The position numbers and the translations under genes are program-made. A stretch of DNA of 64,000 nucleotides from Sulfurimonadaceae bacterium (GTDB taxonomy: Bacteria; Campylobacterota; Campylobacteria; Campylobacterales; Sulfurimonadaceae): contig JADGDM010000003.1 of assembly GCA_016744905.1 (NCBI GenBank), positions 48,475-112,474 of the forward strand. The letters are read 5' to 3'. The notes beneath the pieces are model-generated. The model was not told where the DNA came from. It searched no databases and saw only the letters and a program-made list of their open reading frames with translations. Of the stretch, positions 19,358-28,922 are shown in pieces. Within the stretch, counting starts at the first letter, position 1, and each line of letters opens with the position of its first letter.

Positions 19358-22177
19358 TTATTTATGTGTTGCCAACTCTTTTTCAAGATATTGACCGGTA
19401 TAACTTCCTGATTTTTTGTGATTGGCTGCCAACTCTTCTGGAGTACCCACATCAATAATCAGTCCACCACCAGACCCACCCTCGGGTCCCATATCGATAA
19501 CATAGTCAGCATTTTTAACCATATCTAAGTTATGCTCGATTACTAAAACAGAGTTTCCTAATTCAACAAAATCATGTAAAACTTTTGTTAATCTATCCAC
19601 ATCCGCAAAATGAAGACCCGTTGTTGGTTCATCTAAGATATACAAGGTTTTACCAGTATCTCTACGGCTTAACTCTTTACCAAGTTTAATACGCTGTGCT
19701 TCACCACCAGAGAGTGTCACTGCATTTTGACCAAGTGTAATATATCCCAAGCCTACATCAACCAATGTTTTAAGCTTAATATTGATTTTAGGAATGGCTT
19801 CAAAGAATTTATATGCCTCTTCAACGGTCATACTTAAAACATCTGCAATACTTTTACCCTTATACTCTACTTCTAAGGTCTGTTGATTGTACCGCTTACC
19901 ATGACAGGTGTCACATTTGACTAAAATATCTGGCAAAAAGTGCATCTCAATTTTAATTTCACCTTCGCCTTGACACTTTTCACAGCGACCACCTTTGACA
20001 TTAAAACTATAACGTGAAGTGGTATATCCACGAATTTGCGACTCTTTTGTCTTCGCAAATACAGTACGTATTTCATCCATTGCCCCTGTGTATGTTGCAG
20101 GATTTGAGCGAGGGGTACGACCGATTGGACTTTGATCAAGATAAATAACCTTATCTAGTTTATCTAAACCATCAATCTCTACACCAGAGACTTTTTTCAC
20201 TTTTCTAGCATGATTTAAAAGTTCACGTGCTACAGGAAGAAGCGTTTGTAAAATAAGTGAACTTTTTCCACTTCCACTTACTCCAGTGACACAGACTAAG
20301 TTTCCTAAAGGAATTTCAGCATCAAGATTCTCTATATTATTTAAAGAGACATTTTTGATGTGTATCCAGTGTTCTTGCTCACGTCTATAAAAGTACTCAA
20401 TTTGTTTACGATTAAATAGATAATCTGCTGTTAAAGTTTTCGCTTTTTTCATCTGAGCCATGGTACCATTAAAAACGATTTCACCACCATGACGCCCTGC
20501 TCCAGGACCAATATCAACAATATAATCTGCTGCTTCAATGGTCTCTTTATCATGCTCAACAACAATAACACTGTTGCCTTTTTCTTGCAGTGAACGAAGG
20601 GTACGAATCAGTTTTAAAGTATCTCTCTCATGCAATCCTATACTCGGTTCATCAAGTACATACATAACACCTGTTAAGCCTGAACCTATCTGAGAAGCGA
20701 TACGAATACGTTGCGCTTCTCCCCCACTAATACTACGTGCATCACGACTGAGGGTGATATAAGACAGACCTACATCATAAAGAAAAAACAGACGTTCTCT
20801 AATCTCATTTAAGATAGGCTTTGCAATCATCTCCTCTTGTTCGTTCAAGTAGGCAAAACTTTCTTTATCTGCAAACCACTCATAGCTTTTTCCAATAGGC
20901 ATAGATATCAGATCAGCAATCCCTTTTCCACCGACTTCAACAGCCAAACTCTCACGGCGAAGACGGTGTGAGTTACAAACATCACATGTTTTTTCACTCA
21001 TATAATCTGCTAACTCTTTTTCATTTTTAAACATGTCGTAAGCAATTTTAATCACCCCTGGCCAGACACGTTTTATCGGATGATTTTTCCACTGAAATTC
21101 TACTTCAGAAACATTACCATGTAATATGGCTTTTTGTTGATGAGGAGCAAGTTCTGAGAAAGGTATATTAATATCAATATCCAGCGCGCTACAAAAACCT
21201 TTTAAAAATGTAAAGTAGTATCCTTTATTGAATCCATAAAGAATTTTAACGGCACCTTTTTCAATAGGCAGATCAGAATCTATAATTTTATCTTGATCAA
21301 GTGCGTAACGTAGACCTAATCCATCACATTCTGTACAAGCACCCTTTGGTGAATTAAATGAAAAGGAGAGAGGTTCAAGTGGTTCAAAACTGATTTTACA
21401 ATCAAAACAAGCATTGTGTTCACTATAATGAATAAGCTTCTCTTTTAAGCCTACCTCTTCATAATTTAATATTTCAAGTTCCACTTCACCATAACTCTCT
21501 TTAAGTGCTTTTTCCACATCTTGCGCAATACGATCGATATTATCTTCTTTAATAACAATTCTATCAATCACAGCTTTAATAGTATGCTTTTTTGTTTTAC
21601 TTAGCTCTATCTCTTCATCAAGACGTGTCATCACTCCATTAATCATGGCGCGCACATACCCCTTATGGACTAAAGATTCAAACAGGTCCGCAAAAGTACC
21701 TTTTTTCTCACGAATCAATGGAGCGAGAATAACCACCTTAGATCCTAGTGGAAGTTTTTTCACTTCATTAATAATATCGGTCGCAGACATTTGAGAGATC
21801 TCTTTGTGACATTTGTGACACTTTTGAACGCCAATGCGCGCAAATAGAAGGCGGAAATAATCATATATTTCGGTAATTGTACCCACTGTTGAACGGGGGT
21901 TTTTAGACGTTGTCTTTTGATCAATCGCAATCGCTGGAGTCAAGCCCTCTATTTTATCCACATCTGGTTTGCCAATACGGTCTAAAAATTGACGTGCATA
22001 AGAAGACAATGATTCAATATAACGGCGTTGTCCTTCTGCATATAGCGTATCAAAAGCAAGAGTAGATTTCCCACTACCACTTAGACCTGTACAAACGACC
22101 AATTTATTTTTTGGAATGCTTAATGAAATATTTTTTAAATTGTGCTCTCTCGCACCTGTGATAGTAATTTTATCCAT
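19358..22177 (-). CDS. uvrA: Excinuclease ABC subunit A
   Basis: This 939-residue protein has the duplicated ABC ATPase layout of UvrA with Walker A motifs GLSGSGKSTLAF (about residue 32) and GVSGSGKSSLILQ (about 640). It has two signature motifs (SISGGEAQRIRIA and TLSGGEAQRIKLG) and zinc-binding cysteine sets, including CEKCQGEGEIKIEMHF with CDTCHGKRYN. It finds bulky DNA damage as a dimer and loads UvrB in nucleotide excision repair. The length is standard. Its start overlaps the end of the TauE/SafE gene by 8 bases, so they share a transcript. Confidence 0.98.
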   Translation of the reverse strand: MDKITITGAREHNLKNISLSIPKNKLVVCTGLSGSGKSTLAFDTLYAEGQRRYIESLSSYARQFLDRIGKPDVDKIEGLTPAIAIDQKTTSKNPRSTVGTITEIYDYFRLLFARIGVQKCHKCHKEISQMSATDIINEVKKLPLGSKVVILAPLIREKKGTFADLFESLVHKGYVRAMINGVMTRLDEEIELSKTKKHTIKAVIDRIVIKEDNIDRIAQDVEKALKESYGEVELEILNYEEVGLKEKLIHYSEHNACFDCKISFEPLEPLSFSFNSPKGACTECDGLGLRYALDQDKIIDSDLPIEKGAVKILYGFNKGYYFTFLKGFCSALDIDINIPFSELAPHQQKAILHGNVSEVEFQWKNHPIKRVWPGVIKIAYDMFKNEKELADYMSEKTCDVCNSHRLRRESLAVEVGGKGIADLISMPIGKSYEWFADKESFAYLNEQEEMIAKPILNEIRERLFFLYDVGLSYITLSRDARSISGGEAQRIRIASQIGSGLTGVMYVLDEPSIGLHERDTLKLIRTLRSLQEKGNSVIVVEHDKETIEAADYIVDIGPGAGRHGGEIVFNGTMAQMKKAKTLTADYLFNRKQIEYFYRREQEHWIHIKNVSLNNIENLDAEIPLGNLVCVTGVSGSGKSSLILQTLLPVARELLNHARKVKKVSGVEIDGLDKLDKVIYLDQSPIGRTPRSNPATYTGAMDEIRTVFAKTKESQIRGYTTSRYSFNVKGGRCEKCQGEGEIKIEMHFLPDILVKCDTCHGKRYNQQTLEVEYKGKSIADVLSMTVEEAYKFFEAIPKINIKLKTLVDVGLGYITLGQNAVTLSGGEAQRIKLGKELSRRDTGKTLYILDEPTTGLHFADVDRLTKVLHDFVELGNSVLVIEHNLDMVKNADYVIDMGPEGGSGGGLIIDVGTPEELAANHKKSGSYTGQYLEKELATHK

Positions 22178-22916
22178 GAATAGTACTTCCTAATAATCTA
22201 TAAATTAAATATGCTGCAACAAGTAAATAAAAACCAAGTAACAGTCTTTTTTGTAAGACATCTGAACTTTTGTGTTTGAGAAATATCCCAAAGGCGACCC
22301 CAACTAAAGAAGCCATTCCAATGAGTCCACCTCGATAATAATCAATCTCTCCATTAAGACTAATAGAGATAAAACCTGATATTGATGAGAAAATGACAAA
22401 AAACAGACCTGCTGAAATTGCATTTTTTAAAGGTATATGAAAAAATCCAACCAAGATTGGAACCAGTAAAATTGAACCGCCAACACCTATTGAAATCGAA
22501 AAAGCACCAATAATAGAACCTATAAAAAACAATACGATAGGATGTGCACTTTTTGTTTTTGTATGCTCAACAGTAGAGAAGAACATACGACCTAAAGCAA
22601 AAAGAACAAAACCTAAAAAGAGTGTTTCTAATATCGTTTCATCAACATTCGAGATAATAAAGGAACTTAAAAGTGCTCCAATAAAACCACCCACGCCAAT
22701 GGTTAGCACCATTTTAATGTCTAATGTTCCCTTTTTAAGATTCAGATAACTACCATAAACAGAAGCAAATACCATCTGCATTACAGCGATACCAATCGCC
22801 ACTTTCATGTCATAACCTAGGAACAGCAATATTGGTACTAAAATGGTTCCACCACCAATACCAAAGAAACCCGACAAAGTTCCCACTAATGCACCTAAAA
22901 GTATCAGTTCAATCAT
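22170..22916 (-). CDS. TauE/SafE-family anion (sulfite) exporter-like permease
   Basis: This protein of about 248 residues has roughly eight membrane helices and the two family repeats: SGFFGIGGGTILVPILLFLG near the N-terminus and SISIGVGGSILLVPILVG mid-protein. TauE/SafE (formerly DUF81) members export sulfite, sulfoacetate or related anions, or are uncharacterised. I use ATG 22916 because AGAGGAG lies four bases upstream; an in-frame ATG at 22946 would add ten polar residues and has no site. The substrate cannot be read; a sulfur-oxidising lifestyle would make sulfite plausible. Confidence 0.85.
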   Translation of the reverse strand: MIELILLGALVGTLSGFFGIGGGTILVPILLFLGYDMKVAIGIAVMQMVFASVYGSYLNLKKGTLDIKMVLTIGVGGFIGALLSSFIISNVDETILETLFLGFVLFALGRMFFSTVEHTKTKSAHPIVLFFIGSIIGAFSISIGVGGSILLVPILVGFFHIPLKNAISAGLFFVIFSSISGFISISLNGEIDYYRGGLIGMASLVGVAFGIFLKHKSSDVLQKRLLLGFYLLVAAYLIYRLLGSTIHG

Positions 22917-23005
22917 AAGACTCCTCTTAACCGCGCGATTATACACTCTGTGAGCTTAGTCGGGATATAATAAAGTCAACTAGAATGTTTTAATAATTAA
23001 TATCG

Positions 23006-23011
23006 TATAAT
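23006..23011 (+). promoter_or_regulatory. Probable -10 box of the cheX-like/fliN/fliO operon
   Basis: A consensus TATAAT lies 44 bases before the start codon, in an AT-rich region typical of Campylobacterota sigma-70 promoters without a clear -35. A second candidate TATAAA occurs at 23025-23030. No sigma-28 or sigma-54 consensus was recognised here. Confidence 0.4.
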
Positions 23012-23054
23012 CATTTACAAATGCTATAAACAATTTAAACTATTGGAATTTATA

Positions 23055-23471
23055 ATGATAAACTACTTGAAACAAGCAGCAGAAAACTTTGTGATTCATC
23101 AAATTAGAGAAGAATTTAAAATAACCGAAAAGAAAAGTGATTTAAGAACAGTAATTGCTTATATAGATACAGAACATGAGGGCGACAAGAAAATTCGAGC
23201 CTATGTCTGTATAGAGGAAACTCTACTTAAGCAGATTACTGAGCTTCTTTTAATGGAAGAAATTGATGATCAAGAGACACTTTGTGAGATGGCACTAGAG
23301 ACATCCAATCTAATTATTGGCAGTGCAAAAGTTATTGCCTCTGAGTCAGATGGATGTCACTTCACTATCTCTACCCCACATCAGTGCACGGATAGTATTG
23401 AAGAATATGACGAATATTTCATGCTAGAAGTGGGTGACTCTTATATAAGTGTATATACTAAGGAACTATAA
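23055..23471 (+). CDS. CheX/CheC-like phosphatase domain protein
   Basis: This protein of about 138 residues has one CheC/CheX/FliY-type domain. The active-site signature ExxN is visible as ETSNLIIGSAK around residues 85-95, as in CheX phosphatases that dephosphorylate CheY-P. The C-terminus has the alternating beta-strand pattern of the fold. The start is ATG 23055, preceded by GGAA; the frame also allows TTG 23043, which has no site. It lies four bases before fliN, so it probably acts at or near the flagellar switch. Family membership is inferred from the motif and context, and a pure structural role is possible. Confidence 0.7.
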   Translation: MINYLKQAAENFVIHQIREEFKITEKKSDLRTVIAYIDTEHEGDKKIRAYVCIEETLLKQITELLLMEEIDDQETLCEMALETSNLIIGSAKVIASESDGCHFTISTPHQCTDSIEEYDEYFMLEVGDSYISVYTKEL

Positions 23472-23475
23472 TTAA

Positions 23476-23838
23476 ATGAGTGAAAATTTAGACCCAACAC
23501 ACATTCCAGAGAGTTTGGATAATGACATAGTAGACAGTTCAGCAGAGATAGAGAGGGAACTTGAATGGATGAACTATGAGGGGCTTCTTGATATGGAAGT
23601 TGAATTTATCTCAAACTTGGGCGAGACTGAAATCACCATTGCAGATATTTTGAAACTTGAAAAAAACTCAGTTATAGATCTTAATAAACCAGCGGGCGAA
23701 AGTGTTGAAGCTTATGTCAACGGACGTATTATTGGTAAAGGCGAGGTTATGGTTTATGAGAAGAACCTTGCTATACGTATCAATGAAGTACTTGACTCAA
23801 GTGCAGTACTCTACTATCTATCTAAAGAGAGACTATGA
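23476..23838 (+). CDS. fliN: Flagellar motor switch protein FliN
   Basis: The C-terminal 80 residues of this 120-residue protein are the SpoA/FliMN-C domain: LLDMEVEFISNLGETEITIA, then ILKLEKNSVIDLNKPAGE, and VNGRIIGKGEVMVYEKNLAI. FliN forms the base of the C-ring that controls rotation direction and export. The gene overlaps fliO by four bases (ATGA at 23835) and follows the CheX-like gene closely. Confidence 0.93.
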   Translation: MSENLDPTHIPESLDNDIVDSSAEIERELEWMNYEGLLDMEVEFISNLGETEITIADILKLEKNSVIDLNKPAGESVEAYVNGRIIGKGEVMVYEKNLAIRINEVLDSSAVLYYLSKERL

Positions 23839-24683
23839 AATTTATACTACTATTTTTACTGCTCATCAACTATTTAAATGCTTCTAAGGTCTTAAGTTAC
23901 AATATTTATGAACGATCCAATCGTGTTGATATTATGATTACATTTGACACACCTTATGAAGGAACCATACGTCAAAAATCTTCTGATAATAGAATTTTAA
24001 TTAAATTATCAGATGCCAACATTGAATCAGCAAAAAGTAAACGTATAAACTCTAGCTTCATATCTGCCCTAAGTATTACTCCAGTTAGTAGTGGGGCCCA
24101 AATTGTCGCTTCTGTTCCACAAGGAATCAAATTAAGTGTCTCTAAAACTTCTGATGCTTATGGATTACGGTTAAGATTTCAAAATTCTGTAGTTGGTAGT
24201 AAAAAAAACACACCAGCAGAATCAAAGTTGGGACTTAGTGGTATTGAAACTAAAGAAGAAATGCAACTTGATAACAATTATATAATAATTGTATCTCTGC
24301 TTTTTATTCTTCTAATTGTACTGGTACTTATAAAAAGAAAAATAGCTTCAGCGACCGATTCTCCAACCCCATGGCTTTTTAGCAAAAAAAGTTCTACCCC
24401 TCAAGAAGCTGTAAATCTCAAATATCAAAAAGCAATAGATCAAAAGAATAGAGTTGTTTTATTAGAATACGGGGAAGAGTCATATCTTGTGTTGGTAGGA
24501 AACTCAAATATTTTATTGGATAAGTTTCGTGGGAATACACCAAAAAATGAAAATGAGTTCAATACAATTTTAAAAGACAAACATCAAGAGTTAGATGAGT
24601 TTATGCGTCTTGACACCACAGATCATGAAGTATTAGACTCTTATAAACAAAAAGCTTCTGGAGAATTTGACTTTATCAAATAA
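23835..24683 (+). CDS. fliO: FliO-like flagellar export protein with large periplasmic domain
   Basis: This 282-residue protein has a signal sequence (residues 1-16), a periplasmic beta-rich region of about 120 residues resembling an AMIN-type domain, one membrane helix (IIIVSLLFILLIVLVLI, about residue 150) and a cytoplasmic FliO-like part (QKNRVVLLEYGEESYLVLVG). FliO helps assemble the FliPQR core of the flagellar export gate. The long periplasmic part differs from enterobacterial FliO but matches what I recall of the Helicobacter pylori protein next to FliN. It is translationally coupled to fliN and ends 19 bases from a convergent gene. Confidence 0.75.
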   Translation: MKFILLFLLLINYLNASKVLSYNIYERSNRVDIMITFDTPYEGTIRQKSSDNRILIKLSDANIESAKSKRINSSFISALSITPVSSGAQIVASVPQGIKLSVSKTSDAYGLRLRFQNSVVGSKKNTPAESKLGLSGIETKEEMQLDNNYIIIVSLLFILLIVLVLIKRKIASATDSPTPWLFSKKSSTPQEAVNLKYQKAIDQKNRVVLLEYGEESYLVLVGNSNILLDKFRGNTPKNENEFNTILKDKHQELDEFMRLDTTDHEVLDSYKQKASGEFDFIK

Positions 24684-24702
24684 GACTGCTTTACCTGGAT
24701 TA

Positions 24703-25686
24703 CTAGGCCAACTTAGAATTGGTGAAGAACTCATTTAAGAGGTTTCTAAAGACATTAGGATCAGTAAGAGTATTTACATCTTGTCTGAGCTTTGATGCAC
24801 CTCTATAGCCTTTAGAATAAGTATGAATATGTTTTCTAAATATAATCACACCACGTTCTCCATAAAAGTTAACCATCTGATCAAAATGTTCCAATATAAT
24901 GTCACGTTTAAGGCCCAAGTCAATCTCATTTGAACTTGTTTTGAGCTGGTGAAATATCCAGGGAGCACCAACTGCGCCACGACCAATCATAACACCATCT
25001 GCACCAGTATACTCTAAAACCCAGTTTGCTTTTTCATAAGTGTTAATATCACCATTGGCAATAACAGGGATATTTACACTGTTCTTAATTTCAGCAATAG
25101 CATCATAATCGACTTCTGCATTAAACTTACCCGCACGAGTACGTCCATGAACAGCCAAGAAGTCAGCGCCATTATCTTCAATAATTTTAGCAATCTCAAC
25201 ATGATTTTTAGTTTCAAAACCTAGTCGCATTTTTACAGAAGTATACTCTTTGGTAGAGGTATCTTTAATCGTTTTAATGATCTCGCCATAAAGCTTTAAA
25301 TCATTAAGTAGTGCGCTACCTGAGCCATGAGAGACTACTTTAGGAACAGGACAACCGCTATTTAAATCAATAACATCAATACCTTCTTGATCATTAAGAA
25401 CCTCAACCGCTTCCTTCACAATCTCAATAGAAGCACCTGCAATCTGAACAGAATAAGGATCTTCATTGGCACTTTTTTCTAACATGTGAAATGTTTTTTT
25501 AGAACCATGAACCAAGGCATTTGAACTGATCATCTCACTTACAGTAAGATCTGCTCCAAATTTTTTAACAACAGAACGAAAAGGAAGATCAGTAAAGCCC
25601 GCTAAAGGGGCTAAAACGTAGAGAGGTTTATCAAAAGAGAGGCTAGAAGTTTTATTCACAATCAATCGCGAGAAAAAGTTTAACAT
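24703..25686 (-). CDS. tRNA-dihydrouridine synthase (Dus family)
   Basis: This 327-residue TIM-barrel flavoenzyme has VLAPLAGFTDLPFR near residue 28, the family motif LNSGCPVPKV with its catalytic cysteine (about residue 110), VHGRTRAGKF and the phosphate-binding GADGVMIGRGAVGAPWIF. It reduces uridine to dihydrouridine in the D-loop of tRNA using FMN and NADPH, closest to the DusB type. It overlaps the upstream membrane-protein gene by 35 bases. The first 20 residues are poorly conserved, so a start a few codons further in (TTG or GTG) is possible. It is the last gene of a long operon. Confidence 0.9.
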   Translation of the reverse strand: MLNFFSRLIVNKTSSLSFDKPLYVLAPLAGFTDLPFRSVVKKFGADLTVSEMISSNALVHGSKKTFHMLEKSANEDPYSVQIAGASIEIVKEAVEVLNDQEGIDVIDLNSGCPVPKVVSHGSGSALLNDLKLYGEIIKTIKDTSTKEYTSVKMRLGFETKNHVEIAKIIEDNGADFLAVHGRTRAGKFNAEVDYDAIAEIKNSVNIPVIANGDINTYEKANWVLEYTGADGVMIGRGAVGAPWIFHQLKTSSNEIDLGLKRDIILEHFDQMVNFYGERGVIIFRKHIHTYSKGYRGASKLRQDVNTLTDPNVFRNLLNEFFTNSKLA

Positions 25687-26680
25687 TAAAGTTTTTATTA
25701 CACTCTTTTAGAGCACGGTATGCTTTAAATTGAACATATTCATCTGCAGAAGAATTTGATAAAAATTCATCCACAGGTGCAAACATCTCTAAATCAAAAA
25801 GGGTATAAAGATAGCCATAGTAAGCATCTTCATCTATTTCACCTAAGAGTTCGAATAGACGCATACGTTGCTCAGGAATCATATGACTACCAATAATACT
25901 TGCCATTTTCATAAAGTCGTTTTTATCTAAATCTATTTCATTTATCAATACAATAAGAGACTCATTAGAAACTTCAATAGGATTAATATCAGAGTTGATG
26001 CGCTCTAAAACTACAAATATTGATTTCTTGTCAATGTATTGTTTGTATTTTTCAATTGACGCCATATCTGCATCAATAATAAATTTATAAAAAGCTTCTT
26101 GACATAGAGCAGCGGGATGGCGATCACTAAGACTTAAAATAACCTCAGGAAGGATTTCACCCTTGTTATAACGATTTTCTTCATTTTGTTGAGCAATAGC
26201 ATTATCGAATGGTAAATTTAATTTTTTAAGATCGACTACTTCACTGTTTTTTAAGGCTGTAAGTTTTTCTATGAGTGCATCAACTTTATCAATCCCGATA
26301 CTTTCTAAACTATCATCTGGGACAATAGTACAATTATCTAAAAGCTTACCAATTGTCTGGTAACGTTCAGTTTTATAAACTGTATTTCTCCCTTCTTTTT
26401 GTAAAAGAGCATCATGAATAGAAAGTGATAACTTCTCATAATCTTTTTGAAATTTTCTTAATTTAAAGCTTCCAATTATTGAGTAATAACTCATATGGAA
26501 TACTGAGGCTAAGTAGAGGACTAGTAAAGGAACAGTGATGTATACAGCGATTGGTAAGGCTGGTAAATTAACACCAAAAAAGTTTAAACTATACGTATCA
26601 TGAGTAACAAAGGCAAAAACATACCATCCTACCAATAAGATTAGTGCCAGTGCAGCTATACTATAACGCTTTATATACAT
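25652..26680 (-). CDS. Conserved two-helix membrane protein of unknown function
   Basis: This 342-residue protein has two membrane helices (about residues 8-26 and 45-65) followed by a long cytoplasmic alpha-helical region without recognised motifs. Repeated short helices with leucines every three to four residues suggest a repeat-like scaffold. It sits between dksA-like and dus genes in an order I recall from Campylobacter (dksA, this gene, near rlmH and accD), so it is probably a lineage-conserved protein. No enzymatic motif was found and I assign no function. Confidence 0.75.
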   Translation of the reverse strand: MYIKRYSIAALALILLVGWYVFAFVTHDTYSLNFFGVNLPALPIAVYITVPLLVLYLASVFHMSYYSIIGSFKLRKFQKDYEKLSLSIHDALLQKEGRNTVYKTERYQTIGKLLDNCTIVPDDSLESIGIDKVDALIEKLTALKNSEVVDLKKLNLPFDNAIAQQNEENRYNKGEILPEVILSLSDRHPAALCQEAFYKFIIDADMASIEKYKQYIDKKSIFVVLERINSDINPIEVSNESLIVLINEIDLDKNDFMKMASIIGSHMIPEQRMRLFELLGEIDEDAYYGYLYTLFDLEMFAPVDEFLSNSSADEYVQFKAYRALKECNKNFNVKLFLAIDCE

Positions 26681-26689
26681 TTGTGTTCC

Positions 26690-27043
26690 TTAGGCGTGAT
26701 TTTTTTCAGCAATCTCTCTACAATCGATACAATATTTAGCATGTGGTTTAACTTTCAATCTCGCAATTGAAACATCATCTTCACACATTTCACAGATACC
26801 GAATTGTTTATTAGCTATTTTACTCAAAGCAAGCTCAATTTCTAATAATTCCGTCTCTTGTTGCAAGCCAATTGCATTTTCTACCATATTATTATTACTA
26901 ACTGAAGCATGATCGCCTTCATCATTAAGCTCTAGGCCCTTTAATTGTTCAATCTCTTTTTCAACACCTGAGATATTAGTCTCAATCTGTTTTTTACGAT
27001 CAGTCAGCATGTCTTTAAAAAATTCTAATTCTGTGTGTCTCAC
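26690..27043 (-). CDS. DksA/TraR-family zinc finger transcription factor
   Basis: This 117-residue protein has an N-terminal coiled-coil (about residues 5-75) and a C4 zinc finger: CEMCEDD then CIDCRE near the C-terminus. The coiled-coil tip carries DEGDHA, matching the DxxDxA motif that DksA inserts into the RNA polymerase secondary channel. It would therefore modulate transcription initiation with or without ppGpp. It is shorter than E. coli DksA (151) but typical for Campylobacterota. It lies 8 bases downstream of rlmH. Confidence 0.88.
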   Translation of the reverse strand: MRHTELEFFKDMLTDRKKQIETNISGVEKEIEQLKGLELNDEGDHASVSNNNMVENAIGLQQETELLEIELALSKIANKQFGICEMCEDDVSIARLKVKPHAKYCIDCREIAEKNHA

Positions 27044-27051
27044 GATAATCC

Positions 27052-27510
27052 TTATTTATGGTAGGGGTGATTGCTTAAAATACTAAAGCCTCTATAAATC
27101 TGCTCTAACAAAACAGCCTTCGCAATTTTATGACTAAAGGTCAAATCGCTTAAACTAATTGTTTTATCACATTTATTTATAAATTCTTGATCAAAACCAT
27201 AGGCACCACCTATGAAAAATTTAATCGCCATTCTATCACTTAATAGCTTACTAAATTCAAAACTATCACATTTTTTTCCATCAGGATGTAAAACTATGTT
27301 ATAACTGCCACTTAAATGTGGTTCATATACTTTAGAATACGCCTTCTGAGCGGCCTCTGGAGAAATCGTGTGTGCTTTAGTAACTTCTTTAGGAAAAAGT
27401 TCAATATCCTCTAATGAAGAGAAACGAGAAATCATTTTTTCCATCTCTTTATAAAGTGGATCATAGGTGGACTTCTCTTTTTTAGCAATACTTAAAAGAC
27501 TAATCTTCAT
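27052..27510 (-). CDS. rlmH: 23S rRNA (pseudouridine1915-N3)-methyltransferase RlmH
   Basis: The protein is about 152 residues, matching the family length if it starts at ATG 27510 with [10 protein letters not shown]; the frame stays open to 27558, but the extra 16 residues are not family-like. It has the SPOUT-type C-terminal knot: [13 protein letters not shown] near residue 103, then [20 protein letters not shown] and the closing HPYHK. It methylates the pseudouridine at position 1915 of 23S rRNA using SAM. The start overlaps the ThiE-family gene by 11 bases. Confidence 0.93.
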   Translation of the reverse strand: MKISLLSIAKKEKSTYDPLYKEMEKMISRFSSLEDIELFPKEVTKAHTISPEAAQKAYSKVYEPHLSGSYNIVLHPDGKKCDSFEFSKLLSDRMAIKFFIGGAYGFDQEFINKCDKTISLSDLTFSHKIAKAVLLEQIYRGFSILSNHPYHK

Positions 27511-28063
27511 GCAGTCCACTACCAATAACACTATAATGCACATATTTAAATGTGTCACTTAATTTTACACCACCAATAGCGGCTACCTTATGCTTTGATA
27601 TACTTGCCAATGGGTCTAATTCATCCCCAAGGATATTATCAACATCTTTGGTTGAAGTGGGACGATACGCCCCTAATCCTATATAGTTCAAATCTAAATC
27701 ATTGGCTTCAAGTATCTCATATTCATTATGTGTTGAAAGTCCGACTATCTTATCTTTTCCAATAACAGAACGTAATATATTAATAGCATTTGTCTTATCG
27801 CTATCAATAGCAACAATATCATCTTGTCCCAAATGCACTCCATCACAGAAAGAGGCCAAGGCATAATGATCATTAATAATAAGAAATTTATCCCAAAGTT
27901 GACGAAGAGAAATAAGTTGTGATTTTATATATAGTAGATCGTCACTTTTAGCGCGGTACTGGATAATCTCAACAGAGTTTTTTTTGCACAAGGCAACAAA
28001 CTCTTTGAGGCTTAAACCCTTTGCGCTGAGAGTAGACTGATCGCAAAGCGCGTATATATTCAA
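27500..28063 (-). CDS. thiE: Thiamine phosphate synthase / TenI-family protein
   Basis: This 187-residue TIM-barrel protein shows the ThiE/TenI motif series: IIQYRAK (substrate phosphate), [43 protein letters not shown] and AAIGGVK. ThiE joins the thiazole and pyrimidine moieties to give thiamine phosphate. It is shorter than E. coli ThiE (211), and close relatives such as TenI have lost synthase activity, so biochemical function is likely but not certain. It begins one base after accD ends, inside the long operon. Confidence 0.75.
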   Translation of the reverse strand: MNIYALCDQSTLSAKGLSLKEFVALCKKNSVEIIQYRAKSDDLLYIKSQLISLRQLWDKFLIINDHYALASFCDGVHLGQDDIVAIDSDKTNAINILRSVIGKDKIVGLSTHNEYEILEANDLDLNYIGLGAYRPTSTKDVDNILGDELDPLASISKHKVAAIGGVKLSDTFKYVHYSVIGSGLHED

Positions 28064-28064
28064 C

Positions 28065-28913
28065 CTATTTACCTAAAAGGACTTTAAGAAGATCGTGAAG
28101 TGTTTTTTTCATCTCATTACGGTTAACAACCATATCGATTGAACCTTTTTCTAATAGAAACTCAGCGCGCTGGAATCCATCAGGAAGATCAGAGCCGATA
28201 GTTTGTTTAATAACACGTTGACCAGCAAATCCAATCAATGCACCTGGTTCAGCAATAATAATATCACCTAAGGTTGCAAATGAAGCAGAAACACCACCCA
28301 TAGTTGGATCAGTCAATAAAGAGATGTAAGGTAGCTTTTCATCAGCCAAGCGCGCTAAGGCAGCTGACGTTTTACTCATCTGCATTAAGGCAAAAGTACT
28401 CTCTTGCATACGGGCTCCACCACTAGCACTGATAATAATCAGACCTTGACGCTTCTCAATAGCACGATTGATAGCACGAACAATTTTCTCACCTTCTACA
28501 GAACCTAAAGAACCACCCATAAATGAAAAATCAAAAACAACAAGTTGTGTAGCAATACCATCAATATTACCTTCACCACTCACTACTGACGAAAATTTAC
28601 CAGTTTTTTTACTGTTTTCTTCTACTCTTTTTACATATGATTTTTTATCAACAAACTTAAGCGGGTCAATTGGTCTTAAGTTCTCATCATATTCGGTAAA
28701 TGTACCTTCATCGACCAAAATTTTAAGACGCTCATCTACTCCGATACGAATATGAAAATCACATTTAGGACAAACATAATTTTGATTTTCGATCTCTTTA
28801 TAATACATTAAAGAGTTACAAGACTTACATTTAATCCAGTGCGCAGGTGCTTCATTTTTTGTAGCTTGCTTCGTACTGCTACTTTTTTTAGTAAATAGAT
28901 CTAATAAATTCAT
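28065..28913 (-). CDS. accD: Acetyl-CoA carboxylase carboxyltransferase subunit beta
   Basis: This 282-residue protein has the N-terminal zinc ribbon CKSCNSLMYYKE ... CPKC (about residues 29-51). The crotonase-fold carboxyltransferase core carries FDFSFMGGSLGSVEGEKI, IIISASGGARMQES and TDPTMGGVSASFA. With AccA it transfers carboxyl from biotin to acetyl-CoA, the first step of fatty acid synthesis. It lies 9 bases after gltD. Confidence 0.96.
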   Translation of the reverse strand: MNLLDLFTKKSSSTKQATKNEAPAHWIKCKSCNSLMYYKEIENQNYVCPKCDFHIRIGVDERLKILVDEGTFTEYDENLRPIDPLKFVDKKSYVKRVEENSKKTGKFSSVVSGEGNIDGIATQLVVFDFSFMGGSLGSVEGEKIVRAINRAIEKRQGLIIISASGGARMQESTFALMQMSKTSAALARLADEKLPYISLLTDPTMGGVSASFATLGDIIIAEPGALIGFAGQRVIKQTIGSDLPDGFQRAEFLLEKGSIDMVVNRNEMKKTLHDLLKVLLGK

Positions 28914-28922
28914 ACATTATCC

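Noticed and set aside
23012..23054. Possible sigma-28 or sigma-54 flagellar promoter before the cheX-like gene
   Set aside because: No GG-N10-GC or sigma-28 pattern could be matched; only sigma-70-like -10 boxes are visible.
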